The position numbers were made by a program, and so were the translations under genes. Below, one piece after another: positions 43,595-52,436 of a stretch of 64,000 nt of DNA. Each line of letters begins with the position of its first letter. Within the stretch, counting starts at the first letter, position 1. This DNA comes from Mucilaginibacter sp. cycad4. Lineage in GTDB: Bacteria; Bacteroidota; Bacteroidia; Sphingobacteriales; Sphingobacteriaceae. Below the pieces are notes generated by a model. That model ran no database searches. It was not told the origin of the DNA and saw only the letters and a list, made by a program, of their open reading frames with translations. The stretch is taken from positions 5,456,001 through 5,520,000 of the forward strand of contig NZ_CP139559.1 of the NCBI RefSeq assembly GCF_034263275.1, in the 5' to 3' direction.

Positions 43595-44472
43595 TGCCCG
43601 CCTGGCAGGGAAAATCAAAAGGAAATCCCCTTGGCTACCGCATTTTTGTTAGTGTTTTAAAGATAGGCGGCGTTATGCCGGCTTATTTTATGCTGAGGTT
43701 TGTGGCACTGTACTATTTCCTGTTTTCGTGGCAATCATCAAAAAGCACTTACTATTATTTCCATAAAAGGCTTGGGTTTAGTAAAATCAGGTCCATTCTG
43801 AAGCTTTACCGAAATTACTACCTGTTTGGGCAAAGCATTATTGATAAAATAGTGATCATGTCGGGCATCCCCAATAAGTTCACCTTTAATTTTGACGGGA
43901 TTGATAACCTGCGGCAGATAGCCGCCATGAACCAGGGAGGATTGCTGCTAAGTTCACATATAGGCAGCTGGGAAATAGCCGGCGAACTGCTTGACCATAT
44001 CAACACCCGCATTAATATTGTGATGTTTGATGGAGAGGACAAGCAGATTAAGCAGTACATGGAATCGGTAACAGGCAAGCGGAAAATAAACGTCATTGTG
44101 ATCAAAAACGACCTGTCGCACATATTTAAAATAAACGCCGCTTTCCAGAACAACGAGCTGGTTTGCATGCATGCCGACAGGTTTATTGAAGGCAATAAAA
44201 CCATAACAAGGGAGTTTTTAGGTGAGGATGCAAAATTCCCGGCAGGGCCCTTTGTAATGGCCGAAAAATTTAAAGTGCCTGTAACCTTTGTTTACGCCCT
44301 TAAGGAAAGCGCGCTGCATTACCACTTTTTTGCCAGTCCGGTAAAAGATTATTCGGGCTTTTCCAAAGGAGAAGGCATGCAGCAGCTGATAACAGATTTT
44401 GTAAGCAGCTTTGAAAACAAGGTAAAAACATACCCCGAACAGTGGTATAATTATTATAACTTTTGGCAATAA
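43594..44472 (+). CDS. LpxL/HtrB-like lipid acyltransferase
   Basis: A 292-residue membrane-associated acyltransferase of the lysophospholipid/lipid A type. The active-site motif is SSHIGSWEIAGELL (H-x4-D/E form, His-Ile-Gly-Ser-Trp-Glu), with an N-terminal hydrophobic segment (about 25-45) and the conserved CMHADRFIEG block further on. In aryl-polyene clusters this enzyme is thought to transfer the finished polyene acyl group from ACP to a membrane lipid. The chain ends WYNYYNFWQ, typical of the family. It overlaps the next gene start by one base (TAATG). Confidence 0.87.
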   Translation: MPAWQGKSKGNPLGYRIFVSVLKIGGVMPAYFMLRFVALYYFLFSWQSSKSTYYYFHKRLGFSKIRSILKLYRNYYLFGQSIIDKIVIMSGIPNKFTFNFDGIDNLRQIAAMNQGGLLLSSHIGSWEIAGELLDHINTRINIVMFDGEDKQIKQYMESVTGKRKINVIVIKNDLSHIFKINAAFQNNELVCMHADRFIEGNKTITREFLGEDAKFPAGPFVMAEKFKVPVTFVYALKESALHYHFFASPVKDYSGFSKGEGMQQLITDFVSSFENKVKTYPEQWYNYYNFWQ

Positions 44473-44897
44473 TGGCTTTACCAACCCAGGATATTTTAAC
44501 GCTGATCCCACAAAGGTGGCCCTTTGTGATGGTTGATGAATTGGTATCGTCAAACGATGACACCACACAAACCACTTTGCTGGTGCAGGCCGGCAACGTT
44601 TTGGTAAACGATGGTGTTTTAAGCGAAGCCGGCCTGGTAGAAAACATTGCCCAAACAGCCGCCGCGAGGGCCGGATACATAGCCCAACAATTGGGCAAAC
44701 CTGTACAGGCGGGGTTTATAGGTGCTGTAAAAAACCTGGAAGTATTTGCCCTGCCAAAAGTTGGCGACACTATAGAAACCGAAGTAAAAATGGAAAACCA
44801 GGTGTTTGATGTAAGCATCATCAAAGGAAAAATCACCTGCCAGGGTAGCACCATAGCCCAATGCGAAATGAAAATATTTATACAACCCCAACAATAA
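44472..44897 (+). CDS. Hotdog dehydratase subunit lacking the catalytic His (ApeP-like)
   Basis: A 141-residue FabA/FabZ-type hotdog protein. The start IPQRWPFVMVDELV matches the FabZ PHRYPFLLVDRV block, and LVENIAQTAAARAGY matches the central helix with the catalytic Glu (Glu57). The GHFPxxPIxPG loop that should hold the catalytic His is missing, replaced by NVLVNDGVLSEAG. The second dehydratase in the cluster (53937) has the His but not the Glu, so the two probably form one active heterodimer. The ATG at 44472 overlaps the previous stop; an in-frame TTG at 44463 is less likely. Confidence 0.85.
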   Translation: MALPTQDILTLIPQRWPFVMVDELVSSNDDTTQTTLLVQAGNVLVNDGVLSEAGLVENIAQTAAARAGYIAQQLGKPVQAGFIGAVKNLEVFALPKVGDTIETEVKMENQVFDVSIIKGKITCQGSTIAQCEMKIFIQPQQ

Positions 44898-44905
44898 TAT
44901 CAACC

Positions 44906-45550
44906 ATGAAAAAAACCACAATTAAACTAAGTTTATTGATAGTTTTATTAACCGCCTTTTTAAAACCGGCGTCAGCCCAAACCAAAGCCGAGGTCTTCGA
45001 CAAAAAAACACCTATCACCTGGCTGGGTATGGATTTTTCGCAAATGAAATTCATTGGCTCGGAAGAAGCTTACAGAAAAGAAGTGATCAATGCCGAGTTT
45101 GTAGGCAAGTATATTCCATTATGGGAAAACTTCTTTTTAAAGGAACCAAAAAAATATAACCCGGCGAGGGCGGTACACCGTGATACTGTCCATTTTGCTA
45201 TGAACGTTACCGAAAAAGTTAACAGCGCACTTACCAAAAACTTCTTTGATACCGATCCCGGTCATTTCAAAACGCTCACCGAAAAAGACATCGATGCATT
45301 GATTAAAAACTATGATTTTTTAGGCAATAAAGGCATTGGCATGTTGCTGATTATTGAAGGTATGGATAAAGGGCGTGCACAAGGGGGTGCCTGGGTAACT
45401 TTTGTTGATATGGATAAGAAAACCGTTTTATATACAGTTTTCCGCACCGGCAACAGCCGTGGATTTGGTTTCAGAAATTACTGGGCGCACCCATGGCCTG
45501 TAATCCTGGACGATTTTGGCAGCGATTTCGACCTTTTCAAAAAATACTAA
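44906..45550 (+). CDS. Exported conserved protein of the pigment cluster
   Basis: A 214-residue protein with a signal peptide (MKKTTIKLSLLIVLLTAFLKPASAQ). I do not recognise an enzyme family. Visible features are the segment TWLGMDFSQMKFIG near the N-terminus, MLLIIEGMDKGRAQGGAWVTF, and an aromatic C-terminus (FGFRNYWAHPWPVILDDFGSDFDLF). Its conserved place between a dehydratase and a thioesterase suggests a periplasmic role in pigment handling. The ATG at 44906 begins the signal peptide, and an in-frame ATG at 44861 would overlap the previous gene. Confidence 0.75.
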   Translation: MKKTTIKLSLLIVLLTAFLKPASAQTKAEVFDKKTPITWLGMDFSQMKFIGSEEAYRKEVINAEFVGKYIPLWENFFLKEPKKYNPARAVHRDTVHFAMNVTEKVNSALTKNFFDTDPGHFKTLTEKDIDALIKNYDFLGNKGIGMLLIIEGMDKGRAQGGAWVTFVDMDKKTVLYTVFRTGNSRGFGFRNYWAHPWPVILDDFGSDFDLFKKY

Positions 45551-45562
45551 GCCGTCAGCGTT

Positions 45563-45988
45563 TTGCAGCAATCGTTAACAAATACTATTGAGATAGAGGT
45601 CAAATTCAGCGATGTGGATATGCTGGGCGTGGTTTGGCATGGCAACTATATCCGCTATTTTGAGGATGGCCGCGAGGCTTTTGGCAGGCAATATGGCCTG
45701 GGTTATATGGATGTATATAACGCGGGCTTTATTGTGCCCATAGTTAATGTGAACTGCGACTATAAACGTTTCTTGCGGTATGAAGATAAAGTGATCATCG
45801 AAACCATCTACACGCCTACCGAATCGGCCAAGATCAATTTTACTTACCGGCTACTCAACGCCCAAACCGGCGAGCTCATTGTAAAAGGATCAACCGTACA
45901 GGTATTTGTGCACCGGGATAATTTTGAACTGCAGCTCACCAATCCGCAGTTTTTTCTGGATTGGAAACAAAAACACGGACTGATTTAA
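45563..45988 (+). CDS. 4-hydroxybenzoyl-CoA-thioesterase-like hotdog protein
   Basis: A 141-residue acyl-ACP/CoA thioesterase of the 4HBT group. The active-site segment is EVKFSDVDMLGVVWHGNYIRYFEDGRE, where the Asp and the W-H-G-N-Y loop are standard (given here as DVDMLGVVWHGNYIRYFE). The start is a TTG at 45563: an in-frame stop lies four codons upstream and no ATG occurs before residue 20. It may release mis-primed or finished chains from ACP. Confidence 0.85.
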   Translation: MQQSLTNTIEIEVKFSDVDMLGVVWHGNYIRYFEDGREAFGRQYGLGYMDVYNAGFIVPIVNVNCDYKRFLRYEDKVIIETIYTPTESAKINFTYRLLNAQTGELIVKGSTVQVFVHRDNFELQLTNPQFFLDWKQKHGLI

Positions 45989-45992
45989 GCCG

Positions 45993-47135
45993 ATGCCCAT
46001 GAAGAACGTGTACCTCATTGCCGACAACATTTGTTCGCCTCTTGGCGCTACCACTGCCCAAAACTTTGAGCAACTGGTAACTGATGTATCAGGCGTACGC
46101 AGGCACGATGATAAGGCGATGTCTGACGAGCCGTTCTTTGCTTCGCTGTTTGAAAAGGATGAGTTTGTAGATAGCAATTACACTAAATTTGAGCAGATGC
46201 TTATCGCATCTATAACCGATACATTAAAGGATATCGGAGTTAATCTATCTGATAAAAAAACAGCGCTCATTATTTCAACCACCAAAGGTAATATCAGCTT
46301 ACTGGAAACAGAACAGCCCGGCCCCAAGCTGGATGAAAGGATAGCGTTACATACCTCGGCCAAAAAGATCGCCCAACATTTTGGCTTTGTAAATGAGCCA
46401 ACAGTTGTTTCCCATGCCTGTATTTCCGGCTTGGTGGCCATGATCACCGGGATGCGGTTGATCCAATCGGACAAGTATGACCATGCTGTTATTGCCGGGG
46501 CCGATGTTATTTCCCGGTTCGTGCTTTCGGGCTTTCAATCGTTCCAGGCCATCAGCCCGGAATTATGTAAACCTTTTGATGTAAGCCGAAACGGTATCAA
46601 TTTGGGCGAGGGCGCGGCTACGGTTATTTTATCAGCAGAAAAACCTTTGGGAGAAGCTATTGAATTGGTTTCAGGTGCTATAAGCAATGATGCCAATCAT
46701 ATTTCAGGCCCATCTCGTACCGGCGAAGAATTATATTACGCTATCAACAAGGCTATGGATGTCGCTGGCCTAAAATCAGCGGAAATTGATTTTATATCTG
46801 CCCATGGCACGGCCACTATTTATAATGATGATATGGAGGCCAAGGCTATAACACTGGCAGGGCTGCAGCTTGTGCCGCTTAACAGCCTCAAAGGCTTTTA
46901 CGGGCATACCTTAGGTGCATCGGGTTTAATTGAAGCCATTATTTCAGCCCGGTCATTACAGCGAAACCTCGTTATCCCAACCAAAGGATTTAAGGAACAA
47001 AGTGGTGCCAACCCGGTAAATGTTTGTAACCAGCTGATATCAAAACCGCTTAACAATTGCCTCAAAATAGCCTCCGGCTTTGGGGGATGTAATGCGGCTA
47101 TAATTTTAACCAAATCACAACAGGATCTTTTATAA
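45993..47135 (+). CDS. Beta-ketoacyl-ACP synthase (KS 2)
   Basis: A 380-residue ketosynthase with Cys143 in VVSHACISGLVAM, His271 in FISAHGTATI and His305 in GFYGHTLGASG, so a complete triad. The active-site neighbourhood (Ser-His-Ala-Cys-Ile-Ser-Gly) differs from the Ala-Cys-Ala/Ser-Ser form in the other two, suggesting a distinct substrate, perhaps priming or the last steps. It lies between the thioesterase and the flavoprotein genes, with gaps under five bases. Confidence 0.88.
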   Translation: MPMKNVYLIADNICSPLGATTAQNFEQLVTDVSGVRRHDDKAMSDEPFFASLFEKDEFVDSNYTKFEQMLIASITDTLKDIGVNLSDKKTALIISTTKGNISLLETEQPGPKLDERIALHTSAKKIAQHFGFVNEPTVVSHACISGLVAMITGMRLIQSDKYDHAVIAGADVISRFVLSGFQSFQAISPELCKPFDVSRNGINLGEGAATVILSAEKPLGEAIELVSGAISNDANHISGPSRTGEELYYAINKAMDVAGLKSAEIDFISAHGTATIYNDDMEAKAITLAGLQLVPLNSLKGFYGHTLGASGLIEAIISARSLQRNLVIPTKGFKEQSGANPVNVCNQLISKPLNNCLKIASGFGGCNAAIILTKSQQDLL

Positions 47136-48386
47136 ATGAACACAGAACAGGTAGATGTATTGGTAATAGGTGCCGGTCCGGCGGGAACGGTGGCCGCTTC
47201 CATTGTACACCAGGCAGGTTTTAAGGCAAAAATTGTAGAGAAACAGCTTTTCCCCCGCTTTGTCATAGGCGAAAGCCTGCTGCCCCGCTGTATGGAGGCA
47301 CTGACCGAAGCCGGCTTTGTGGATGCCGTGACCGAAAAAGGTTTCCAGGAAAAATCGGGTGCCAAGTTTGTGAAAGATGGCAAGATCTGTGATTACCAGT
47401 TTGCCGATCAGTTTACCCCCGGCTATAACCGGACCTGGCAGGTTCCCCGCGCCGATTTTGACAAAACTTTGGCCGATACCGTTGAGCAAATGGGAGTGCC
47501 GGTTAATTATGAAACTACGGTTACCAACATTGTTTTTAACGGCCCAGACTCTGTTACCACGGTTGAAGATAAGGACGGCAACCAAATGCAAATTGCGGCC
47601 AGGTTTATCATCGATAGCAGCGGTTATGGCCGGGTGATCCCTAAATTGTTTAATCTCGACAAGCCATCAACGCAGGTTCCCCGTAAAGCGCTTTTTGTAC
47701 ACACTGTTGATAAAAAACGTGCTATAGCCGATGAGCCCAACCGCATTACCATTGTGGTGCACCAGCCCGGCGTTTGGATCTGGATCATCCCTTTTGCCAA
47801 CGGCATTACCTCGCTGGGCTTTGTGGGCAGCCCTGAGTTTTTTAAACAATTTGAAGGTACCGACGAAGAAATATTACGCAAACTGATAGCATCACAACCC
47901 TATTTCAGCGAACGCTTTGCCGATGTGGAGTTTGCATTTGCGCCGAAAACATTGGAATCATGGTCGGCCACAACGAGTAGATTTTATGGCGATGGCTTCG
48001 TACTGACGGGAAATGTCACCGAATTTCTTGACCCTATATTTTCATCGGGCGTAACGCTGGCAACGGTATCAAGCCAAACCGCCGCACATTTAGTGATTCG
48101 CACGCTTAACGGCGAACCGGTGGACTGGGACAAAGAATATATGGAGTATATGATGCAGGGCGTAAACACCTTTCGCTCATACGTTACGGCATGGTACGAG
48201 GGGGTACTGGATACCATATTTTTTGCCGATAACCAGGATCCGCGCATCAAAAGCATGATCTGCTCGGTACTGGCCGGTTACGTTTGGGATATGGATAACC
48301 CTTACGTAAAAAACCACGAAACAGCATTGCATAAACTGGCCCGCACCATCACGTTGAGGGATATTGTGGCCGAAGGTAAAAGCTGA
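47136..48386 (+). CDS. Flavin-dependent halogenase-like oxidoreductase
   Basis: A 416-residue flavoprotein with the FAD site GAGPAG at residues 12-17, GESLLPR at 45-51, a lysine in the halogenase-like position (Lys73 in FQEKSGAKF) and the W-x-W-x-I-P signature as WIWIIP at 214-219. These marks are those of flavin-dependent halogenases, which chlorinate phenols or carrier-bound substrates. Many flexirubins are ring-chlorinated, which fits. A hydroxylase or other oxidoreductase role remains possible because members with these motifs exist that do not halogenate. It starts one base after the KS 2 stop. Confidence 0.82.
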   Translation: MNTEQVDVLVIGAGPAGTVAASIVHQAGFKAKIVEKQLFPRFVIGESLLPRCMEALTEAGFVDAVTEKGFQEKSGAKFVKDGKICDYQFADQFTPGYNRTWQVPRADFDKTLADTVEQMGVPVNYETTVTNIVFNGPDSVTTVEDKDGNQMQIAARFIIDSSGYGRVIPKLFNLDKPSTQVPRKALFVHTVDKKRAIADEPNRITIVVHQPGVWIWIIPFANGITSLGFVGSPEFFKQFEGTDEEILRKLIASQPYFSERFADVEFAFAPKTLESWSATTSRFYGDGFVLTGNVTEFLDPIFSSGVTLATVSSQTAAHLVIRTLNGEPVDWDKEYMEYMMQGVNTFRSYVTAWYEGVLDTIFFADNQDPRIKSMICSVLAGYVWDMDNPYVKNHETALHKLARTITLRDIVAEGKS

Positions 48387-48390
48387 AAGC

Positions 48391-49068
48391 TTGATACATT
48401 TATATATATTGAACAACCAGTATTACATATCATCCCATTGTACCATCAGCAGCAGTGCTGTACACTATAATGGTACGTTACTGTTTGAGGCGGAATATAC
48501 TGATGTTCCCGGCTTTTTGTTATCCGCTTACCAGCTCATCGGTGCAAAATATCCCAAGTTTTATAAAATGGATAACCTGGCCAAACTGGGATGGCTCGCT
48601 GCGGAAGTATTATTGAAAGATTTTGATGCTACCAGATACCAACCAACCGATATCGGCGTGGTGTTATCGAACGCAAGCTCCAGCCTGGATGCCGATAAGC
48701 GGTATTATGATTCGGTACAGGAGATGGCAAGCCCGGCCTTATTTGTTTATACACTGCCCAATATCGTTATCGGGGAGATCTGTATCCGCCATCATTTTAA
48801 AGGAGAGAACGCTTTTTTTATTTTTGAGCAGTTTAATGCTGATTTTATAGTCAGCTACGTTTCCAATTTACTGGATATCCAGCAATTGCAGGTTTGTATT
48901 TGCGGTTGGGTTGAACTACTTGGCGATGAATATAAAGCGGTTTTGTTTTTGGTTGAGAAAGAAAAAAAAGAAGGCTTAATGCCTTTTACAATAGAAAATA
49001 TTAATAAAATTACAACCCCACCCAAACCCTCCCCGGAAGGGAGGGCTTTTTTAAAAAATGCTTTTTAA
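48391..49068 (+). CDS. Ketosynthase-N-terminal-like protein, no active site
   Basis: A 225-residue protein with weak resemblance to the N-terminal half of ketosynthases (VVLSNASSSLDADKRYYD, then IVIGEICIRHHFKGENAFF). It lacks a catalytic Cys in a T-A-C-x-S setting and the His motifs. Similar genes occur in aryl-polyene clusters, with no proven function. The start is uncertain: TTG at 48391 directly follows the flavoprotein stop, and another TTG at 48364 overlaps it. The last sixteen or so codons (from about 49015) are made of a palindromic repeat, so the native C-terminus has been replaced or extended. Confidence 0.65.
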   Translation: MIHLYILNNQYYISSHCTISSSAVHYNGTLLFEAEYTDVPGFLLSAYQLIGAKYPKFYKMDNLAKLGWLAAEVLLKDFDATRYQPTDIGVVLSNASSSLDADKRYYDSVQEMASPALFVYTLPNIVIGEICIRHHFKGENAFFIFEQFNADFIVSYVSNLLDIQQLQVCICGWVELLGDEYKAVLFLVEKEKKEGLMPFTIENINKITTPPKPSPEGRAFLKNAF

Positions 49069-49103
49069 AGTCTCCCCTACCGGGGGAGATTTAGAGGGGG
49101 CTG
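49015..49103. repeat. Two-hairpin palindromic repeat overlapping a gene 3' end
   Basis: Arms CCCTCCC (49027-49033) / GGGAGGG (49039-49045) and TCTCCCC (49071-49077) / GGGGAGA (49083-49089) around an A/T-rich centre. Same architecture as the element at 3778-3850. It covers the end of the preceding gene and the space up to the second ACP gene. Confidence 0.8.
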
Positions 49104-49119
49104 ATTATAAAACTTACAA

Positions 49120-49383
49120 ATGGATAAATTAATGGCCGATCTGAAAGAGCAGATCATTGAGCAGTTGAACTTACAAGATGTGAAACCGGAGGAGATAGGC
49201 GATGATCAGCCACTTTTTGGCGATGGTTTAGGACTTGATTCGATAGACGCGCTGGAACTGATCGTGTTGCTACAGCAGAAGTATAAGGTAAAACTTTCCA
49301 ATGCAGAAGAGGGCCCCAAAATCTTCCGGTCGGTGCGTACTATTGCCGAGTTTATTGAAAACAGTAAAATCCCGAACGCTTAG
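49120..49383 (+). CDS. Acyl carrier protein (ACP 2)
   Basis: An 87-residue carrier protein with the phosphopantetheine serine at Ser41 in GDGLGLDSIDALELI. The sequence differs clearly from ACP 1, so one may carry the starter and the other the growing chain, as with the ACP pair of characterised aryl-polyene systems. Two bases separate it from KS 3. Confidence 0.9.
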   Translation: MDKLMADLKEQIIEQLNLQDVKPEEIGDDQPLFGDGLGLDSIDALELIVLLQQKYKVKLSNAEEGPKIFRSVRTIAEFIENSKIPNA

Positions 49384-49385
49384 CA

Positions 49386-50585
49386 ATGTTACAGCCTGTT
49401 TTCATAGCCGGCGTGGGGGTAATTTCGGCCATAGGTAATACTGCGGCCCAAAACCTGCTATCGCTTGAGCGGGCCGAAACAGGCATTGCCGCCATCAAAT
49501 ATCTTGAAACCGAACACCGGGATGAATTTCCTGTTGGCGAAGTTAAGCTGAACAATGATGAACTGGCTGAATTATCCGGGTTGAATGTCAATACAAGCCG
49601 CACGGCGATGCTGAGTTCAATTGCAGCTCAGGAGGCATTAGCCGATGCCGGGATCAACAATTTTGCCGGTTTAAGAAGCGGCTTTATCTCGGCTAATTCT
49701 GTTGGCGGCATGGATAAAACCGAAGGTTTTTTCAGGAAATTTTTAAGCGATAATACCAAGGGCCGCCTGCGCAATGTGGTTAACCACGAGTGCGGTGCGG
49801 TTACCAATTTGGTTGCCGATCAACTTGGCATCAGGCATTACGTAAGTACCATCAGTACGGCTTGTTCTTCATCGGCCAATGCTATCATGTATGGGGCAAG
49901 GCTCATCAAAAACAATATGCTTGACGTGGTTATTGCCGGCGGCACCGATGCTCTTACCCGCTTTACGCTGAACGGTTTTAATACCCTCATGATCCTGGAT
50001 CAGCAACCCTGCCAGCCTTTTGATGCCAACCGCCGCGGCCTAAACCTTGGCGAGGGGGCGGGCTATGTGGTACTGGTATCTGAACGGATAGCCATGTCGC
50101 TTAAAAAAGAATTGTATTGTACCCTCAGCGGCTATTATAATGCAAACGATGCTTATCATCAAACGGCATCATCGCCGGAGGGCACCGGCTCATTGCTGGC
50201 GATGGAAGGAGCCTTGAAAAAAAGCAATTTACTGCCTTCGGATATTGGCTATATTAACCTGCATGGTACGGGCACACAAAATAACGATAGTTCGGAAAGC
50301 GCAGCCATCAATAAGCTGTTTCATCCACGTTTTCCTAAAATGAGCTCAACCAAAGCTTTTACCGGGCACACACTTGGGGCAAGCGGCGGTATTGAAGCGG
50401 TATTTTCGGCACTGGCAGTACAACGTGGTTTAGTATACCCTAATCTCCGCTTTGAAACACCCATGGAAGGGCTGTCTTTTGCACCCGAAACCAGTTTTTC
50501 AAAACAACCGGGGCTTAGACATGTGCTCTCAAACTCTTTCGGGTTTGGCGGCAATTGCTCATCATTAATATTTTCAAAATTATAG
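49386..50585 (+). CDS. Beta-ketoacyl-ACP synthase (KS 3)
   Basis: A 399-residue ketosynthase with Cys160 in STACSSSANAI, His293 in NLHGTGTQ and His328 in KAFTGHTLGASG. The Thr-Ala-Cys-Ser-Ser setting is like type II polyketide elongating ketosynthases. It is immediately followed by a Cys-less partner, so the two likely act as a KS/chain-length-factor heterodimer that makes the polyene. Confidence 0.9.
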   Translation: MLQPVFIAGVGVISAIGNTAAQNLLSLERAETGIAAIKYLETEHRDEFPVGEVKLNNDELAELSGLNVNTSRTAMLSSIAAQEALADAGINNFAGLRSGFISANSVGGMDKTEGFFRKFLSDNTKGRLRNVVNHECGAVTNLVADQLGIRHYVSTISTACSSSANAIMYGARLIKNNMLDVVIAGGTDALTRFTLNGFNTLMILDQQPCQPFDANRRGLNLGEGAGYVVLVSERIAMSLKKELYCTLSGYYNANDAYHQTASSPEGTGSLLAMEGALKKSNLLPSDIGYINLHGTGTQNNDSSESAAINKLFHPRFPKMSSTKAFTGHTLGASGGIEAVFSALAVQRGLVYPNLRFETPMEGLSFAPETSFSKQPGLRHVLSNSFGFGGNCSSLIFSKL

Positions 50586-50588
50586 GCG

Positions 50589-51638
50589 ATGTATATCAGG
50601 GCAGCAAGCAACATATCGCCGCAAAACACATTTGGCAATCAGCCGTTCCTTTCGGAATTGGTTGAATACACAGGCGACAAGCTCTCCTGCATCGAGCCGG
50701 ACTATAAAGCCCTTATCGATCCCAAACTCATTCGCCGCATGAGCCGCATCATTAAAATGGGTGTTGCTTGCGGGATGGATTGCCTGCAGCAAGCAGGTAT
50801 CGATTTGCCCGATGCTATCATTACCGGAACGGCTTACGGCTGCCTGGAGGATACCAATACATTTCTGAGTAAAATGGTGCAGCAGAACGAGGAAGCCCTT
50901 GCACCTACGGCCTTTATCCAATCCACCCATAATACCATCAGCGCGCAGATAGCCCTGCTGCTGCAATGTCATAGTTATAACAACACCTTTGTAAATGGCG
51001 GGGCATCATTTGAAAACGCCCTGCTTGATGCCATGATGCTTTTGCGCGAGGGCGGGGCCCGCAATATATTGGTAGGTGGTATTGATGAAATTACAATTAA
51101 CAGCCATGCCATTTTAAAGCGAATGGGCTTATATCGCAGGCAGTCAATCTCACCTTTTGAACTGCTTAATTTTCCTGACAAAGGAACAATGGCTGGTGAA
51201 GGCGCTGCGTTTTTCTTGTTAAGCAACCAGCCGTCAGATAACGCCTGGGCTAAAATTGATGGGGTTTCCGGCTTTTATAAACCACGCAATACAGCCGAAA
51301 TACAACAACAGATCAGCAATTTTCTATCTTCTCAAAGCATCAGTATTGATGATATCGATTTGGTGCTTACCGGTAAAAATGGAGATACAAAAAACGATAG
51401 CGTTTATCAGCAGATGCAACACGCTGTTTTTATCGAAACGCCTGTCATCGGCTACAAACACCTTTGCGGCGAATACCCCACCTCATCTGCATTTGCATTG
51501 TGGCTGGCGGCGAATATCCTTAAAACGGGGGGTGTTCCTGCGGCTCTTGAACAGGCGGGTACACCTGTAAAAAAAATCCTCATTTATAATCATTATCAAA
51601 ATACCCATCACTCGTTAATCCTGCTCTCGGCATGTTAA
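50589..51638 (+). CDS. Chain-length-factor-like ketosynthase partner
   Basis: A 349-residue ketosynthase homologue without the catalytic residues: the position of the active Cys is in NTFVNGGASFENALLDA (Gly at about 138), and the first His is replaced in LVLTGKNGDTKND. One His may survive in GYKHLCGEYP. The fold is supported by STHNTISAQIALLLQ and GTMAGEGAAFFLL. In type II polyketide and aryl-polyene systems such a subunit pairs with a true ketosynthase and sets chain length. It starts four bases after KS 3 and overlaps the deacetylase gene. Confidence 0.85.
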   Translation: MYIRAASNISPQNTFGNQPFLSELVEYTGDKLSCIEPDYKALIDPKLIRRMSRIIKMGVACGMDCLQQAGIDLPDAIITGTAYGCLEDTNTFLSKMVQQNEEALAPTAFIQSTHNTISAQIALLLQCHSYNNTFVNGGASFENALLDAMMLLREGGARNILVGGIDEITINSHAILKRMGLYRRQSISPFELLNFPDKGTMAGEGAAFFLLSNQPSDNAWAKIDGVSGFYKPRNTAEIQQQISNFLSSQSISIDDIDLVLTGKNGDTKNDSVYQQMQHAVFIETPVIGYKHLCGEYPTSSAFALWLAANILKTGGVPAALEQAGTPVKKILIYNHYQNTHHSLILLSAC

Positions 51639-52405
51639 ACTTCAGGAATACCAATATCCTATTTGGTTGCCTGCTGGTATTACTGGTGGGGGCTCACCTG
51701 CTGTATGGAATACCTTTACGGGCCTGTGTGGTGCCGGCTTTTGTTTACTTGCTCATCCTGTTTTATGGCTGTTATTACATCGGCTCCAACTTTTTTATAC
51801 CAGTGATGTGTTCCGGAAAAACGAATAAAAAGATCATTGCCATTACTTTTGATGATGGGCCCAACAGTGAACATACGCCGCAGGTCCTGAACATCCTGCA
51901 AAAGCATCATGTACCTGCCGCTTTCTTCTGCATAGGCAACAGGATAGCCGGTGAAGAGGCTGTTTTGAAGCAGATTCACGAACAAGGCCATATCATAGGC
52001 AACCATAGTTTTTCCCATCATTTTTGGTTCGATCTGTTTTCATCTGCAAAAATGCTTGATGATATGAAGTTGATGGATCAGGCTATGAAACAAGCAACCG
52101 GTTTAACCCCGCTCCTGTTCAGGCCGCCTTATGGGGTTATCAATCCCAACCTTAAAAAGGCTATTATCAAAGGAGACTATGTACCCATTGGCTGGAGTGT
52201 ACGTTCGATGGATACGGTGATTCATGATCCTCAAAAATTATTAAACAAAGTTGCGGGCCGTTTAAACCCCGGTGCTGTTTTCCTGTTTCATGATACAAGC
52301 GCCGCAACAATTTCGGCTTTGCCCCCGTTTATTGAACAGGTTAAAGCACGGGGATATCAAATAATGCGGCTGGATAAAATGCTAAATTTACAGGCTTATG
52401 CGTAG
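51632..52405 (+). CDS. Polysaccharide deacetylase (NodB) family protein, membrane-anchored
   Basis: A 257-residue carbohydrate-esterase-4-type protein. Two N-terminal hydrophobic helices (about 5-50) anchor it. The NodB motifs follow: motif 1 TFDDGPNSEHT (catalytic Asp), motif 2 GNHSFSHHFW (H-x3-H metal ligands in HSFSHH), and motif 3 RPPYGVINP. It would remove an N-acetyl or similar group on the outer face. In a pigment cluster the target could be the sugar of the glycolipid carrier. It overlaps the end of the chain-length-factor gene by seven bases. Confidence 0.85.
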   Translation: MLNFRNTNILFGCLLVLLVGAHLLYGIPLRACVVPAFVYLLILFYGCYYIGSNFFIPVMCSGKTNKKIIAITFDDGPNSEHTPQVLNILQKHHVPAAFFCIGNRIAGEEAVLKQIHEQGHIIGNHSFSHHFWFDLFSSAKMLDDMKLMDQAMKQATGLTPLLFRPPYGVINPNLKKAIIKGDYVPIGWSVRSMDTVIHDPQKLLNKVAGRLNPGAVFLFHDTSAATISALPPFIEQVKARGYQIMRLDKMLNLQAYA

Positions 52406-52436
52406 ATTGATTTTTGCAGAAGAAAATACAAATAGC

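Noticed and set aside
42106..51638. Possible modular type I polyketide synthase
   Set aside because: All ketosynthases, ACPs, ketoreductase and dehydratases are separate proteins, so the system is type II/aryl-polyene, not modular.
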